Assembly (NCBI RefSeq): GCF_007860075.1
Contig: NZ_SJPP01000001.1
Location: forward strand, 4,251,490 to 4,315,489
From: Symmachiella macrocystis
GTDB taxonomy: Bacteria; Planctomycetota; Planctomycetia; Planctomycetales; Planctomycetaceae
Direction of reading: 5' to 3'
DNA length: 64,000 nucleotides
Below the pieces are notes generated by a model. That model saw nothing but the letters and a program-made list of their open reading frames with translations. It had not been told where the DNA came from and searched no databases. Shown here one piece after another: positions 26,045 through 35,487 of this stretch. A program made the position numbers and the translations under genes. Positions within the stretch are counted from its first letter, which is position 1, and each line of letters opens with the position of its first letter.

Positions 26045-28069
26045 ATGCCACACAACATCCGCCACCACCGTCGTCAAAGTTCCTCCCGTTTTCCCAAATG
26101 GGGCCGCACCAATAATCGTGGCTGCCTAGGTGGATCGGGCCGTGTTGGAAAAACCAGCCGCACCGGAAAAATCGGTAAAGGGACGTTGTTTTTACTGACC
26201 GTTGTCGTCCTGGTGGCCGGCGGTGTCGCGTATGCCACTGTTGAGGGCAAGCTCCCGAATTGGTTCTCGCGCACAACCGTGCGGACGGACTTGGTCACCT
26301 CGCCGGTGAAACGGGGCGATCTCCGCATTTCGGTCATCGCCACCGGAAACCTAGACAGTGCCTCCAACGTCACGCTCAGCAGCAATGTCCAAGGCCAAAC
26401 GAAAATCATCTCGATTGTTCCCGAAGGGACTCAAGCTTACGAGGGGATGGTGCTGGTCAAACTCGACGCATCGGTATATCAGGACAATCTCGACCAACAG
26501 GTCATCGCCCTCAAGCAAGCGGAGTCGCTACGTGACCAAGCCAAAGACGCTGTGCAGATTCAGCAAAACCTAAACGACAGCGAAATTGCTACTGCGCAAT
26601 TGGAACTAGATCTCGCAGCCCTCGATTTAGAAAAATATGAGTTGGGCGATTACCCCGTCCTGAAGACGGCCGCAGAGTCCAAAATTACTTTAGCCAAGGA
26701 AAAACTGGCGCAAAGCAAGGACGCGTATGCCTTTGCCAAGCGGCAAAGTAAAAAAGGCTATGTCAACCAAAACGATTTGGAACAAAAACGTGTCGCTGTG
26801 ACGACGGCCGAATTGGAATTGCAGACCGCTGTGTTGGAACTAGTCGTTCTGGAAAATTTCCAGTACAAACGCGATATCGCCGAAAAAAAATCCCAGGCCG
26901 AACAAACAAAAAGCGAACTGGTACGCGAGCAACAAAAAGCTGAGGCCGCGCTCAATCAAGCCAAGGCAAACTACGAAGCCTGCGTGCTGACAGCCGAAGT
27001 CGAAAAAACCAAGCACGACAAACTCGTCGAACAGATCGCTGAATGTACGATCGTCGCGCCGCAATCGGGACAGGTGATCTATGCGGTCTCTGACAGCCGC
27101 CGTAGCCAGGAACGCGTGATTGAGGAAGGGGCGACTGTGGACAACCGTCAGGCGATTATCAAATTGCCCGACCTGTCGCAGATGCAAGTCGACACGCGGA
27201 TTCACGAATCAAAAATCGGTCTCGTTCAAGCCGACATGCCCGCCGTTATCAAGGTCAGTCGCAAATCCAGTCGTTTTCACAATGGCTATGTCAAATCGGT
27301 GGCGTCGGTGCCGAACTCACCAAGTTGGCGACAACCCGACCTGCGCGAATATACAGCGGTCATCTACATTGAAACCGACGATTCAAGCGCTGAGGGGCTC
27401 AAACCAGGTTTGACCGCGGAAGTCGAAATTATCTCCGACGTGCTCCACGATGTGCTAAAAATTCCAGTGCAAGCTTTGGTTGCCCGCAATGGCAAACAAT
27501 TTGTATTCGTTAACAAAGTGACCGGCCCGGAGATCCGTCGGGTCTTTGCCGGAGCAACCAATGATGTCGAAACCGAAGTTCGCGAAATCGAGACTCCTGT
27601 TGCTGATGCAAAATTTCCCGTTGGCGTGACTGAAGGCGAGGAAGTCATCCTCGCGCCTCGCACGTCGTTGCCGGAGTTATTCACCGTGCTGGAAGATGCC
27701 GAACCGGAAAAAGCAGTCAAGCAAAGCGACGTGCCTGGCGGCAAAGACCGCTCCGGCCGGAGTGGGGCACGTGATGGGAAAGCTAGCGGAAAACAATCCA
27801 AAGGCCCCGGTGGAAAACCGAGTGGGAAATCACCGAAAAAGAAACCAGCAGGCGGCGCAGCAGGCGGTGCCGCGGCCATCTTTAAGACAATGGATAAAAA
27901 CGGCGATGGTGTAATTACCAAGGATGAAGTCGCCGGCGGAGCGATGGCGGCCGGCTTTAGTAAGACCGACACGAACAGCGACGAGAAAATCGACCTAGCG
28001 GAATTTGAGGTCGCAATGGCCGCATATGCTAAAAAACGTGGCGCAGGCGGCGGTGGTGGCAGCCAATGA
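26045..28069 (+). CDS. HlyD/MacA-type periplasmic adaptor with C-terminal EF-hand pair
   Basis: 674 residues. A Lys/Arg-rich N-terminus and one membrane helix (about 55-75, FLLTVVVLVAGGVAYAT) are followed by a barrel/lipoyl half-motif (ISVIATGNLDSASNVTLSS), a long coiled coil (about 150-330, rich in Glu, Gln, Lys, Ala), the second lipoyl half (CTIVAPQSGQVIYAV) and beta-barrel domains. After the normal end comes a Lys/Gly/Pro-rich linker and two EF-hand loops at 617-628 (DKNGDGVITKDE) and 642-653 (DTNSDEKIDLAE). Efflux adaptors normally lack EF-hands, so calcium control or docking is suggested. The stop overlaps the ATPase start (ATGA). Confidence 0.92.
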   Translation: MPHNIRHHRRQSSSRFPKWGRTNNRGCLGGSGRVGKTSRTGKIGKGTLFLLTVVVLVAGGVAYATVEGKLPNWFSRTTVRTDLVTSPVKRGDLRISVIATGNLDSASNVTLSSNVQGQTKIISIVPEGTQAYEGMVLVKLDASVYQDNLDQQVIALKQAESLRDQAKDAVQIQQNLNDSEIATAQLELDLAALDLEKYELGDYPVLKTAAESKITLAKEKLAQSKDAYAFAKRQSKKGYVNQNDLEQKRVAVTTAELELQTAVLELVVLENFQYKRDIAEKKSQAEQTKSELVREQQKAEAALNQAKANYEACVLTAEVEKTKHDKLVEQIAECTIVAPQSGQVIYAVSDSRRSQERVIEEGATVDNRQAIIKLPDLSQMQVDTRIHESKIGLVQADMPAVIKVSRKSSRFHNGYVKSVASVPNSPSWRQPDLREYTAVIYIETDDSSAEGLKPGLTAEVEIISDVLHDVLKIPVQALVARNGKQFVFVNKVTGPEIRRVFAGATNDVETEVREIETPVADAKFPVGVTEGEEVILAPRTSLPELFTVLEDAEPEKAVKQSDVPGGKDRSGRSGARDGKASGKQSKGPGGKPSGKSPKKKPAGGAAGGAAAIFKTMDKNGDGVITKDEVAGGAMAAGFSKTDTNSDEKIDLAEFEVAMAAYAKKRGAGGGGGSQ

Positions 28070-28812
28070 GTATCGTGGCCGAATTGATCGCACTGGAGAA
28101 GCACTACGACCTGGGCCCGGTCGTCGTCAAAGCCCTGCGGGGGGTGACGACACAATTTGCCGAAGGCGATTTTATCGCCATCATGGGGGCCTCGGGGAGT
28201 GGCAAAAGTACGATGCTCAACCTGCTGGGCGGTTTGGATCGTCCCACCCTCGGGACGTACAGCCTCGGCGGTGAAGACGTCTCGCTGCTCGATGATGATG
28301 AGCTCTCGCGAATTCGCAACGAGCGGATTGGCTTTATCTTTCAATCCTACAACTTGATCCCGCAGTATACCGTCTTGGAAAACATTGCGGTCCCGCTGTT
28401 TTATCGGCCGGGGTACCCTGCGATGTCTGTGAAAGATCGCGATTGGTGCGAAGAGTTGGCCTTGCGAGTCGGCTTGGCGGACCGGTTGGATCACCGTCCT
28501 CCCCAACTCTCCGGTGGACAACAACAACGCGTTGCGATCGCTCGTTCCATGGTGAATGATCCCGACATTATTCTCGCGGACGAACCGACGGGAAACCTAG
28601 ACTCGACCACCGAGAAAGAGATCATGCGACTGCTGCATGATCTCAATCACGAAGGTCGCACGATCATCATGGTGACGCACGAACCGCTCGTCGCCGACCA
28701 AGCCCGGCGACGGATCATCATGAAGGATGGACTGATCGAACGGGAAGAGTTTGGGCAAACACTCCCCGACGATTTTCCGCACCCTTTAGAATCCAGTGAG
28801 GCGGTTCGTTAA
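28066..28812 (+). CDS. MacB/LolD-type ABC transporter ATPase
   Basis: 248 residues. Walker [10 protein letters not shown] (41-49), Q-loop region [16 protein letters not shown], signature LSGGQQQR (148-155), Walker [13 protein letters not shown] (168 onward) and the switch His in MVTHEP. The motif set FQSYNLIPQ and TGNLDS is typical of the MacB/LolD group. Its start overlaps the adaptor stop by four bases, so translation is coupled, and the permease gene follows after about 120 bases. It powers export or lipoprotein/peptide extrusion by the three-part system. Confidence 0.95.
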   Translation: MSIVAELIALEKHYDLGPVVVKALRGVTTQFAEGDFIAIMGASGSGKSTMLNLLGGLDRPTLGTYSLGGEDVSLLDDDELSRIRNERIGFIFQSYNLIPQYTVLENIAVPLFYRPGYPAMSVKDRDWCEELALRVGLADRLDHRPPQLSGGQQQRVAIARSMVNDPDIILADEPTGNLDSTTEKEIMRLLHDLNHEGRTIIMVTHEPLVADQARRRIIMKDGLIEREEFGQTLPDDFPHPLESSEAVR

Positions 28813-28932
28813 TCACCTCTGAGCCGCTGCCATTCGTCTCATTAAACTTTCCCAACACACCGCTTACGGCTCCTCAAACGAGACACGTCTCGATTCTCGC
28901 TCCCGCGTCGTTTCGATTCGTGTGAAAATCTT

Positions 28933-30276
28933 ATGTTGCGACTACTCCGTACGATTCGACTCGGCCTTAAAAACCTGCTACTGCACAAACTGCGGTCGTT
29001 GCTGACGATGTTGGGCATCGTATTCGGCGTATTCTCAGTGATTGCCATGTTGGCCATCGGTGAAGGGGCCAGTCGTCAAGCTCAGCGACAAGTGCTTGAG
29101 TTGGGAGCGACGAACATCATCGTCATCAGCCAAAAACCGGCTGAAGGTTCCAAGAGCAACAATGCTCAGACACAGGTTTTGCAGTATGGGATTCTGCGGG
29201 ATGATTATCGACGCATCAAGCAGACAGTTAACACCATCGTCGACGCCACACCCATTCGCGAATTTTCCCAACCTGCGCGGTATATGCATCGCAATATGGA
29301 CGTCCGTCTTGTCGGCTGTACACCGAATTATTTCAGTGTGAATCACCTCAACATGGATGCCGGACGGTTTATTTCCTACCGGGACCAAGAGGATACCGCG
29401 AACGTCTGTGTCATTGGTCATGAAGTCGCCACGACTCTGTTCCCCGGCGAAGAACCCCGCGGCAAGTCCATCCGCATTGGCGACGTGTTTTATTCGATCG
29501 TGGGAATGACATCACATCGCACCGCGTCGGCGGCCATCGGTGGCAGTATGTCGGGACAGGATTTCGATAAAGACGTTTACATTCCCTTGGATACGTTGCA
29601 ATCCCGCATCGGCGATGAAGTGATGATCATTACCGCCGGCAGCCGTAGCAGCGAAAAAGTCGAACTCAGTCAAATCACGTTTCGTGTTGCTGATGCCAAG
29701 GACGTCGTGCCGACCGCAAATGTGATTCGCGAAACGCTGGCACGCTACCACGCGGATTCTAACGATGTCGATCTCGTCGTGCCGATGGAATTGCTCAAAC
29801 AGGCGGAGCAGTTAAAAGTCATATTCAACGTCGTTCTGGGGGCCATTGCGCTCATCAGTTTGGTCGTGGGAGGCATCGGTATTATGAACATTATGCTGGC
29901 CACCGTTACCGAGCGAACCCGCGAAATCGGCATCCGCCGTGCTCTGGGGGCCAAACGGGGGGATATCACCGAACAGTTCCTCACCGAAACAAGCGTGTTG
30001 GCCGGGACCGGCGGGTTGTTGGGTGTCTCCTTGGGATTACTCACGCCGGTCGCATTTTCAGCAATTCGCTGGTTGGCCAAAACAGCGATTATGGACTCCT
30101 CAGTCCAATCCAGTTCGAAGATGTTTCAGATGTTTGACGGCCTGGAACCGGTCGTCGCTTGGTGGACCTTGGCCGTCGCATTCGGGATTTCAGTATTCAT
30201 CGGCATACTCTCTGGAATCTATCCGGCCCTTGCAGCCGCCAAATTGGACCCGATCGAAGCCCTACGACACGAATAA
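28933..30276 (+). CDS. MacB-type ABC transporter permease
   Basis: 447 residues: an N-terminal helix (residues about 20-42), a large periplasmic MacB_PCD domain (about 45-290), then three FtsX-type helices (about 310-445) including [33 protein letters not shown], the signature of the family. The end [22 protein letters not shown] is also classical. With the preceding ATPase and adaptor it forms a complete tripartite-type exporter minus an outer-membrane channel. The 120-base gap before it holds no recognisable terminator. Confidence 0.95.
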   Translation: MLRLLRTIRLGLKNLLLHKLRSLLTMLGIVFGVFSVIAMLAIGEGASRQAQRQVLELGATNIIVISQKPAEGSKSNNAQTQVLQYGILRDDYRRIKQTVNTIVDATPIREFSQPARYMHRNMDVRLVGCTPNYFSVNHLNMDAGRFISYRDQEDTANVCVIGHEVATTLFPGEEPRGKSIRIGDVFYSIVGMTSHRTASAAIGGSMSGQDFDKDVYIPLDTLQSRIGDEVMIITAGSRSSEKVELSQITFRVADAKDVVPTANVIRETLARYHADSNDVDLVVPMELLKQAEQLKVIFNVVLGAIALISLVVGGIGIMNIMLATVTERTREIGIRRALGAKRGDITEQFLTETSVLAGTGGLLGVSLGLLTPVAFSAIRWLAKTAIMDSSVQSSSKMFQMFDGLEPVVAWWTLAVAFGISVFIGILSGIYPALAAAKLDPIEALRHE

Positions 30277-30450
30277 TCAACCGTTACTCTGGTTGAGTGC
30301 CGTCGGCGTGCACCGAGAGACTCAAGTCGATTCGGTCAAATTCTCGATGACGGAATAAGTCACGCTGCGCGCCGGGGAGACTCTGCAATCAGCGTTGCGG
30401 GCCATTCTGAAAAAACGCGTCCCGAACACTCGATTTTCCAAGCACCCCTG

Positions 30451-31545
30451 ATGCACAATATGCGGATCCTCGCGTTATTCGACTCCCGCCGCCGCGTCGC
30501 CGCATGCATCCTGCTGTTGGCGTTCTTCGCTCGCGCACCGACCGCGGCGGCACAGACGCTCCCCGCCCCGCAATTCATGCCCGTGGCTGGAGGACACCAA
30601 GCCGCATCCACACCGAATCAATGCGGACCCGCAGCCTGCCAATGCTGCCCCGCTGAATCGTATTGGATTGTCAGTCTGAGGTGTTGCCCGCAAAAGACGC
30701 CCTGTCCGATTTGCCCGAACTGTGTGGACTTCCTGTGCCGCACACCCGACGGCTGTCTGACACGCTCGAATCACGCCGCGTTTCTGGCCTCCTTGCTCCC
30801 CCGCGTTCCCGTATGCTTCATGATCCACGGCAGCTACGTCACATGGCAAGACGTACCCCTCGATGCACAGAGCACGTTCTGCTGGCTCCGCGGCGCTGCC
30901 CCGCATCTTCCACTGAACTATGTCTACGTGACTTGGCCCAGCGACCCGACGTTGCCCCCTTTTGATATTCAGGGGTTGGGACGCAAAAGTGCCCGCAACG
31001 GATTTCAACTGGCGACTTTGACTCAAACGATCCCTTGCGACCATCCCGTCAGCTTCATCGGTCACAGCCACGGTGCCCGGTTGACGTTGTCGACTTTGCA
31101 CTTACTGGGCGGCGGAGTCGTGCAAGGATGTTGCTTGGCACAGCCGCCAGGCGCATCGCATCGATTCCGCGCGGTGTTGGGAGCCGCAGCTGTGGATCAT
31201 CATTGGATGAATCCCGGGGAACGATACGGTTGCTCCATGCGTGTTACGGAATGCTTGTTGAATTTTCGTTCCCGGCAAGACGGCGCACTCTCCTTGTACC
31301 CCTTCCGACGGCCCTTCTCCAAAGCCGCCTTGGGCAAAAAAGGCTTGACGAAACGGGACATACGAAAGCTAGGACCGCTCGCCTGCCGCATCGCCGAATG
31401 CGATGTCACCCCTTATGTGCGGCATCACCACTTCTGGCAATACTACAACAACCATCCCGCACTAGCGCTGTCGGCCGTACCGTACGTCTACTTTCCCGAC
31501 GTGCAAGCGAGTCAAGCTGTCATTCCGCCGGCACCGGTTGAGTAG
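30451..31545 (+). CDS. Secreted Cys-rich alpha/beta hydrolase-like protein
   Basis: 364 residues. Signal peptide near 12-34 (VAACILLLAFFARAPTAAAQ). Residues 58-102 contain 11 cysteines (C58, C63, C65, C66, C78, C79, C85, C88, C91, C96, C102), a dense cluster suggesting disulfides or metal binding. The hydrolase part has an HG motif (126-127) and a nucleophile elbow GHSHG (204-208) with Ser206. The remaining Asp/His partners cannot be assigned safely. ATG 30451 lacks a clear ribosome-binding site (an ATG at 30460 is an alternative). It may be a surface lipase or esterase; substrate unknown. Confidence 0.8.
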   Translation: MHNMRILALFDSRRRVAACILLLAFFARAPTAAAQTLPAPQFMPVAGGHQAASTPNQCGPAACQCCPAESYWIVSLRCCPQKTPCPICPNCVDFLCRTPDGCLTRSNHAAFLASLLPRVPVCFMIHGSYVTWQDVPLDAQSTFCWLRGAAPHLPLNYVYVTWPSDPTLPPFDIQGLGRKSARNGFQLATLTQTIPCDHPVSFIGHSHGARLTLSTLHLLGGGVVQGCCLAQPPGASHRFRAVLGAAAVDHHWMNPGERYGCSMRVTECLLNFRSRQDGALSLYPFRRPFSKAALGKKGLTKRDIRKLGPLACRIAECDVTPYVRHHHFWQYYNNHPALALSAVPYVYFPDVQASQAVIPPAPVE

Positions 31546-31587
31546 GTGACTGGCCGAGTAGGTTTGCGGCGCGAGTTCGCGGCAACG

Positions 31588-32475
31588 TCAATCGTTTTTC
31601 GTCACTGGGCCGGTCACGGGCATGACGACGCCGATGTCCTTTCCGTCGCGCGACCGTTTGATGGAAAGCACCTTGCAAACATGGTGAATGTCGGACCCTA
31701 AGCGGGCGATGGTGGCGCTCTCGACTTCTCGTCGGTTTTCATCAACCACAATCGTTGTTTTCCCGATCCAACTTTTGTGTTTGGGTTTGGGCGTCAATTC
31801 CCATTGCAAGCGACCGCCGGGAAGTGCGACAACGCGGCTGCTAAAAAACCTCAACGCATATTCATACGGCCGGGCCAGTCCGACACAGCCAAAAATGATC
31901 GGGTCTTCCTCCGGGAATGTGGGTATCGAGTTCATGCTGTCGATGAGCGAAGACATTGGATCATCCGGCGACAATGGTTCGCCGTTCAAGTCATTCCCGT
32001 CGCTGTCGAGGAGGGCCACCCATTCACCTTCTTCAAAGTTGGCAAGGGCGATGTCTTCATCTAACAGGGGATCAATTTCTTCTTGCAAAGGCATACCGTA
32101 TTCGATGCCCTCGGAGAGAATCACTTTCCATTCAGCCGGCAATATTCGGGTTTTAAGATAAGCCAAACAGTCTTGCGAAGTCGGCGGACCAATGCGACGC
32201 GTGTCGCTGTTTTTCCCGTTGAATTGTATTGTTTTTTGCGCGTGTTTTTCCGTCTTGTTGACTGTGTCCGCCTCGATCACGCAAAACGTACCCACAAATG
32301 TGGGCGTCAACAACTTTTCCGCAAGAATGCTTTTCAAGCGGTCTTCAGGGGATTCTGAGACGGTCCGCAGCTGATCTCGCTTGGAAACATCGGGTTGAAT
32401 GGCAATCCAGCCTCCCACGCACATCGCACAACAAGTAAACGCTCCCACCAGAAATACGAAACGTATTGAGTTCAT
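31588..32475 (-). CDS. Hypothetical membrane-anchored protein
   Basis: 295 residues from ATG 32475 with GGGGAGATG upstream. One N-terminal hydrophobic segment (RFVFLVGAFTCCAMCVGGWIA) acts as signal or anchor; the rest is a soluble extracytoplasmic domain with beta-rich segments (WVALLDSDGNDLNGEPL, GGRLQWELTPKPKHKSWIGKTTIVVDENRREVESATIARLG). That last stretch resembles the outer-membrane-lipoprotein-sorting style or DUF1571-like fold of planctomycete exported proteins, but I cannot assign it. Upstream residues from 32550 lack signal character. Confidence 0.7.
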   Translation of the reverse strand: MNSIRFVFLVGAFTCCAMCVGGWIAIQPDVSKRDQLRTVSESPEDRLKSILAEKLLTPTFVGTFCVIEADTVNKTEKHAQKTIQFNGKNSDTRRIGPPTSQDCLAYLKTRILPAEWKVILSEGIEYGMPLQEEIDPLLDEDIALANFEEGEWVALLDSDGNDLNGEPLSPDDPMSSLIDSMNSIPTFPEEDPIIFGCVGLARPYEYALRFFSSRVVALPGGRLQWELTPKPKHKSWIGKTTIVVDENRREVESATIARLGSDIHHVCKVLSIKRSRDGKDIGVVMPVTGPVTKND

Positions 32476-32597
32476 CGCGACATCTCCCCGTTTTTCGAGC
32501 GACTGCGGACACGGTCGAATTGGCATTGCGAATGCCGGGGAAGTTATCAAGAGAAGCGAGATACGAATAGGTCGCTATTTGCGCTAACAAATTCGCG

Positions 32598-33383
32598 TTA
32601 CTGACCCGCCGCCCACCGACAGGCGTTTTGCCAAAAGGCGGCGTATTCGTCCCAATAGACGAAATTGCAGGCCCAGTGCGGCGCAGGATCCGACGTGTAA
32701 CTAAACACGCGGCCGCTGCCAAATGAGCCGACAGCGATCGCGGGGTCGCCAGTTTCTGAAAACCGCGCGACCACTTCGCAGCCCGTGCGGGGACGTGTTA
32801 TGTTGTAACCCAAGATCGGTGGTGCTGCGGCGACATCCAACCCGGCCAACACCGGATGGTCGGGCAGTTCCGGCACGATGGCAAAGCCTTCGCTGCTCTC
32901 GGCCAGATCTTCGATGTCGAGGCACTGTAGCGGCAGAATCTCCGCCAACTTCGTCCGTCCCCAGCCACCGCGGCCCAGTTCGCCGGTAAAGCTCATCCAC
33001 CCGCCCAGGAACATCACCCCCAATCCACCCTGAACCGCTTCAATGGTCAGGCGGATACGGTCGGGAAAGGTGAGCACCTGTTTGCCGAATTGCCGGCGAT
33101 CAAACATATCCGGACAGAGCTGGAACAGCTTGGCTTCGACGTCGGAAAAAATCAGCACGTCGTATTCATCCAGAATCCGCTCGTACTCACCGGGCGGGAG
33201 TTTATAGAACTCCCAAGTCGGCACGCACGTCACCCGATGCTCGCCGCTGCTCTCCAACGCCGTTTTCAGCCACGTGCTGTCATTAAAAACCTCCGCCCCC
33301 TTGTGCCCACAATTGAACGGCGATTCCGCATAAAGCGGCCCAATCGCCAGCGCCCAATCCCCGACGTAATAGACGTTTGCCAT
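32598..33383 (-). CDS. Glutamine-amidotransferase-like (ThuA/DUF1355-type) protein
   Basis: 261 residues, cytosolic. VYYVGDWALAIGPLYAESPFNCGHKG, EYDVLIFSDVEAKLFQL and GGLGVMFLGGWMSFTGELGRGGWGRT are features of the class I GATase-like superfamily group represented by DUF1355. In true amidotransferases the Cys of a GxCxG elbow does the chemistry; here that position reads GGWMSF with no Cys, so the enzyme is either inactive as an amidotransferase or uses other residues. The gene is upstream of no obvious partner; the sodium:solute symporter is the next gene on the same strand, 186 bases further upstream in transcription order. Confidence 0.8.
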   Translation of the reverse strand: MANVYYVGDWALAIGPLYAESPFNCGHKGAEVFNDSTWLKTALESSGEHRVTCVPTWEFYKLPPGEYERILDEYDVLIFSDVEAKLFQLCPDMFDRRQFGKQVLTFPDRIRLTIEAVQGGLGVMFLGGWMSFTGELGRGGWGRTKLAEILPLQCLDIEDLAESSEGFAIVPELPDHPVLAGLDVAAAPPILGYNITRPRTGCEVVARFSETGDPAIAVGSFGSGRVFSYTSDPAPHWACNFVYWDEYAAFWQNACRWAAGQ

Positions 33384-33436
33384 GTTTTCCGAGCCTGAGA
33401 GGAATTGTTAGTACGGGTTCACAATGGAGGGGAAAT

Positions 33437-33540
33437 AGGCTGTAGACTTTAGACGATAGGCTGTAGGAATTGACGGTTGCGTATTTTGCTGCAGTCTAAA
33501 GCCTCTTCCTTCTCAGTGTCCTCCCTGTCTCCGTGGTGAA
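33437..33540. repeat. Degenerate dispersed repeat cluster between genes
   Basis: Contains AGGCTGTAGACTTTAGAC (33437-33454) with an inverted near-copy AGTCTAAAGCCT (33493-33504), followed by a phrase TTCTCAGTGTCCTCCCTGTC (from 33510) running into TCCGTGGTGAA. Both kinds recur in degenerate form elsewhere in planctomycete genomes in my experience. Confidence 0.45.
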
Positions 33541-33569
33541 TTCTCCGTAGGCTGATTAAGGCAGGGGAA

Positions 33570-35402
33570 TTAGTCTTCCACAACATCCGGTTTCTGTCCC
33601 GGCGTGCTCTGGTCGCCGGCGGTGATTTTGCTCCACATGGTGGCTAAGAAACCGGCGGCGATTACTGCGACGACTGTTAGAATAATCGCGTTCGTGGTTT
33701 GGCCGTATAAATAGTATCCGGTGGCAAACAGAGCGGAATAGACACCTAGGCAACCAACGAGCATGCAGGCGACACCCAGGCCGATATGGGAGTTGCCGTC
33801 CTTGGGCAGGGGGACCCCATCCGCGGCGGCTTTGTCCAATACGCGTTTCCAGCCGAGGCCGCCCGGATGTACGAGGCGGTAAAAGCTGCGTAATTTCTCT
33901 TCGTCATCGGCAGGTGTCACCAGCGTCGCCAGGATCCAGGCCACGGTAGTGATTCCGACACCGACTGAAAGTTTGACCCATGAAGGCATGTCTTCCGGAG
34001 CGGCGAATGCTGCCCACAGAGCGACCATGAATGAAACGACCATCGCCACGATTTCACTGTACGGATTAATCCGCCACCAGAACCAACGCAGGATGAACAA
34101 CAGCCCCGTTCCCGCTCCGATCTGTAATAGGATTTCAAAGCCTTGATAGGCATCCTTAAGAAACAATGCCAAGATGCCCGCAAAAACCATCATCAGCACT
34201 GTGGAAAGTCGGCCGACGCGGACCAGTTCTTTTTGCTCAGCATCGGGACGCACGAATCGTTGATAAAAGTCGTTGACGATATAGGACGATCCCCAGTTGA
34301 GGTGTGTTGAAATTGTTGACATAAAGGCCGCGATCAACGAGGCAACCACCAGCCCCAGTAGGCCGTGTGGCAGGAACGCCAACATCGCCGGATAAGCCAA
34401 GTCGCCTTTGACCTGATCGGCGGGCATGTCGGGATAGGCCAGTTGCAGCGACGCATTGTCGGGAAAAACCACAAGCGATGCTAAAGCGACAATGATCCAG
34501 GGCCAGGGCCGCAGAGCGTAGTGCGCCACGTTAAAAAATAACGTCGCGCCGATGGCGTGCTTCTCATCTTTAGCAGCCAACATCCGCTGCGCGATATAGC
34601 CGCCGCCACCCGGCTCAGCTCCGGGATACCACACGCTCCACCACTGCACTGAGAGTGGAATGACTAACAGTGTCATCAACAGGTCTCGACTGGCCGTGGT
34701 GCTGAGGTCAAAGGCGGGCAGCATTGCCATTTTGTCTTGAACGTTGGGATGCGTGATCAATTTCGCCATGCCGCCAATATCAGCCTGTTGCAGAGCGACG
34801 ATGGCGGCGCCGATGGATCCCACCATGGCGATGATGAATAACAAGAAGTCCGTCAGCAATACCCCTTTGAGTCCTCCCATGGCGCTGAAGATTACGGCGA
34901 CTGTGGCAGCAATCACAATGGTCTGGGCCGGATCCAATCCAAGCATCACATGGCCGATTTTGATCGCTGCCAGCGAGACGTTGGCCATGATAATGATGTT
35001 AAAGAACACACCCAAATACAACGCGCGAAACCCGCGCAAAAACGCCGCCGGTTTTCCGCTGTAGCGCAGCTCATAGAATTCCAGGTCCGTCGTAATCCCC
35101 GACCGCCGCCACAATTTGGCGTACACGAAAACCGTCAACATGCCGGTCAGCAAAAATGCCCACCAGACCCAGTTGCCGGCGACGCCGTTTTCTCGCACGA
35201 TGTTCGTGACCAACCCCGGCGTGTCCGCGGCAAACGTCGTGGCCACCATCGAGAATCCCAACAGCCACCACGGCATGTTGCGGCCCGATAGGAAAAAATC
35301 CGCCGAGCTCTTGCCCGCTTGCCGGCTAACGACGGCTCCGATGACCAGTGAGATCGCGAAAAAACCAAAGATGATCGACCAGTCAATGAAATCCAGTTGC
35401 AT
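33570..35402 (-). CDS. Sodium:solute symporter (SSS family)
   Basis: 610 residues from ATG 35402; frames further upstream to 35618 lack membrane helices. About 13-14 transmembrane helices. SSS landmarks: FFLSGRNMPWWLLGFSMVATTFAADTPG, the region after WVWWAFLLTGMLTVFVYAKLWRRS, DPAQTIVIAATVAVIFSAMGGLKGVLLTDFLLF and a helix with LIAAFMSTISTHLNWGSSYIVNDFYQRF. It couples sodium entry to uptake of a sugar, vitamin or similar small solute. Its neighbour upstream in transcription is a GH20 glycosidase on the same strand (86 bases apart), so uptake of released amino sugars is a reasonable inference. Confidence 0.93.
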   Translation of the reverse strand: MQLDFIDWSIIFGFFAISLVIGAVVSRQAGKSSADFFLSGRNMPWWLLGFSMVATTFAADTPGLVTNIVRENGVAGNWVWWAFLLTGMLTVFVYAKLWRRSGITTDLEFYELRYSGKPAAFLRGFRALYLGVFFNIIIMANVSLAAIKIGHVMLGLDPAQTIVIAATVAVIFSAMGGLKGVLLTDFLLFIIAMVGSIGAAIVALQQADIGGMAKLITHPNVQDKMAMLPAFDLSTTASRDLLMTLLVIPLSVQWWSVWYPGAEPGGGGYIAQRMLAAKDEKHAIGATLFFNVAHYALRPWPWIIVALASLVVFPDNASLQLAYPDMPADQVKGDLAYPAMLAFLPHGLLGLVVASLIAAFMSTISTHLNWGSSYIVNDFYQRFVRPDAEQKELVRVGRLSTVLMMVFAGILALFLKDAYQGFEILLQIGAGTGLLFILRWFWWRINPYSEIVAMVVSFMVALWAAFAAPEDMPSWVKLSVGVGITTVAWILATLVTPADDEEKLRSFYRLVHPGGLGWKRVLDKAAADGVPLPKDGNSHIGLGVACMLVGCLGVYSALFATGYYLYGQTTNAIILTVVAVIAAGFLATMWSKITAGDQSTPGQKPDVVED

Positions 35403-35487
35403 CTTTTTCTCTATCCTTGTGGGCGGTGGTACGCCGTTTATCGTATGGACCCCCGGCGGAGCCGGGGGCTGAGGGAATTGAATCCAT

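Noticed and set aside
27364-28527. Minus-strand open frame of 387 residues across the adaptor and ATPase genes
   Set aside because: Shadow of two well-identified plus-strand genes; composition Pro/Ala/Ser-rich without motifs.
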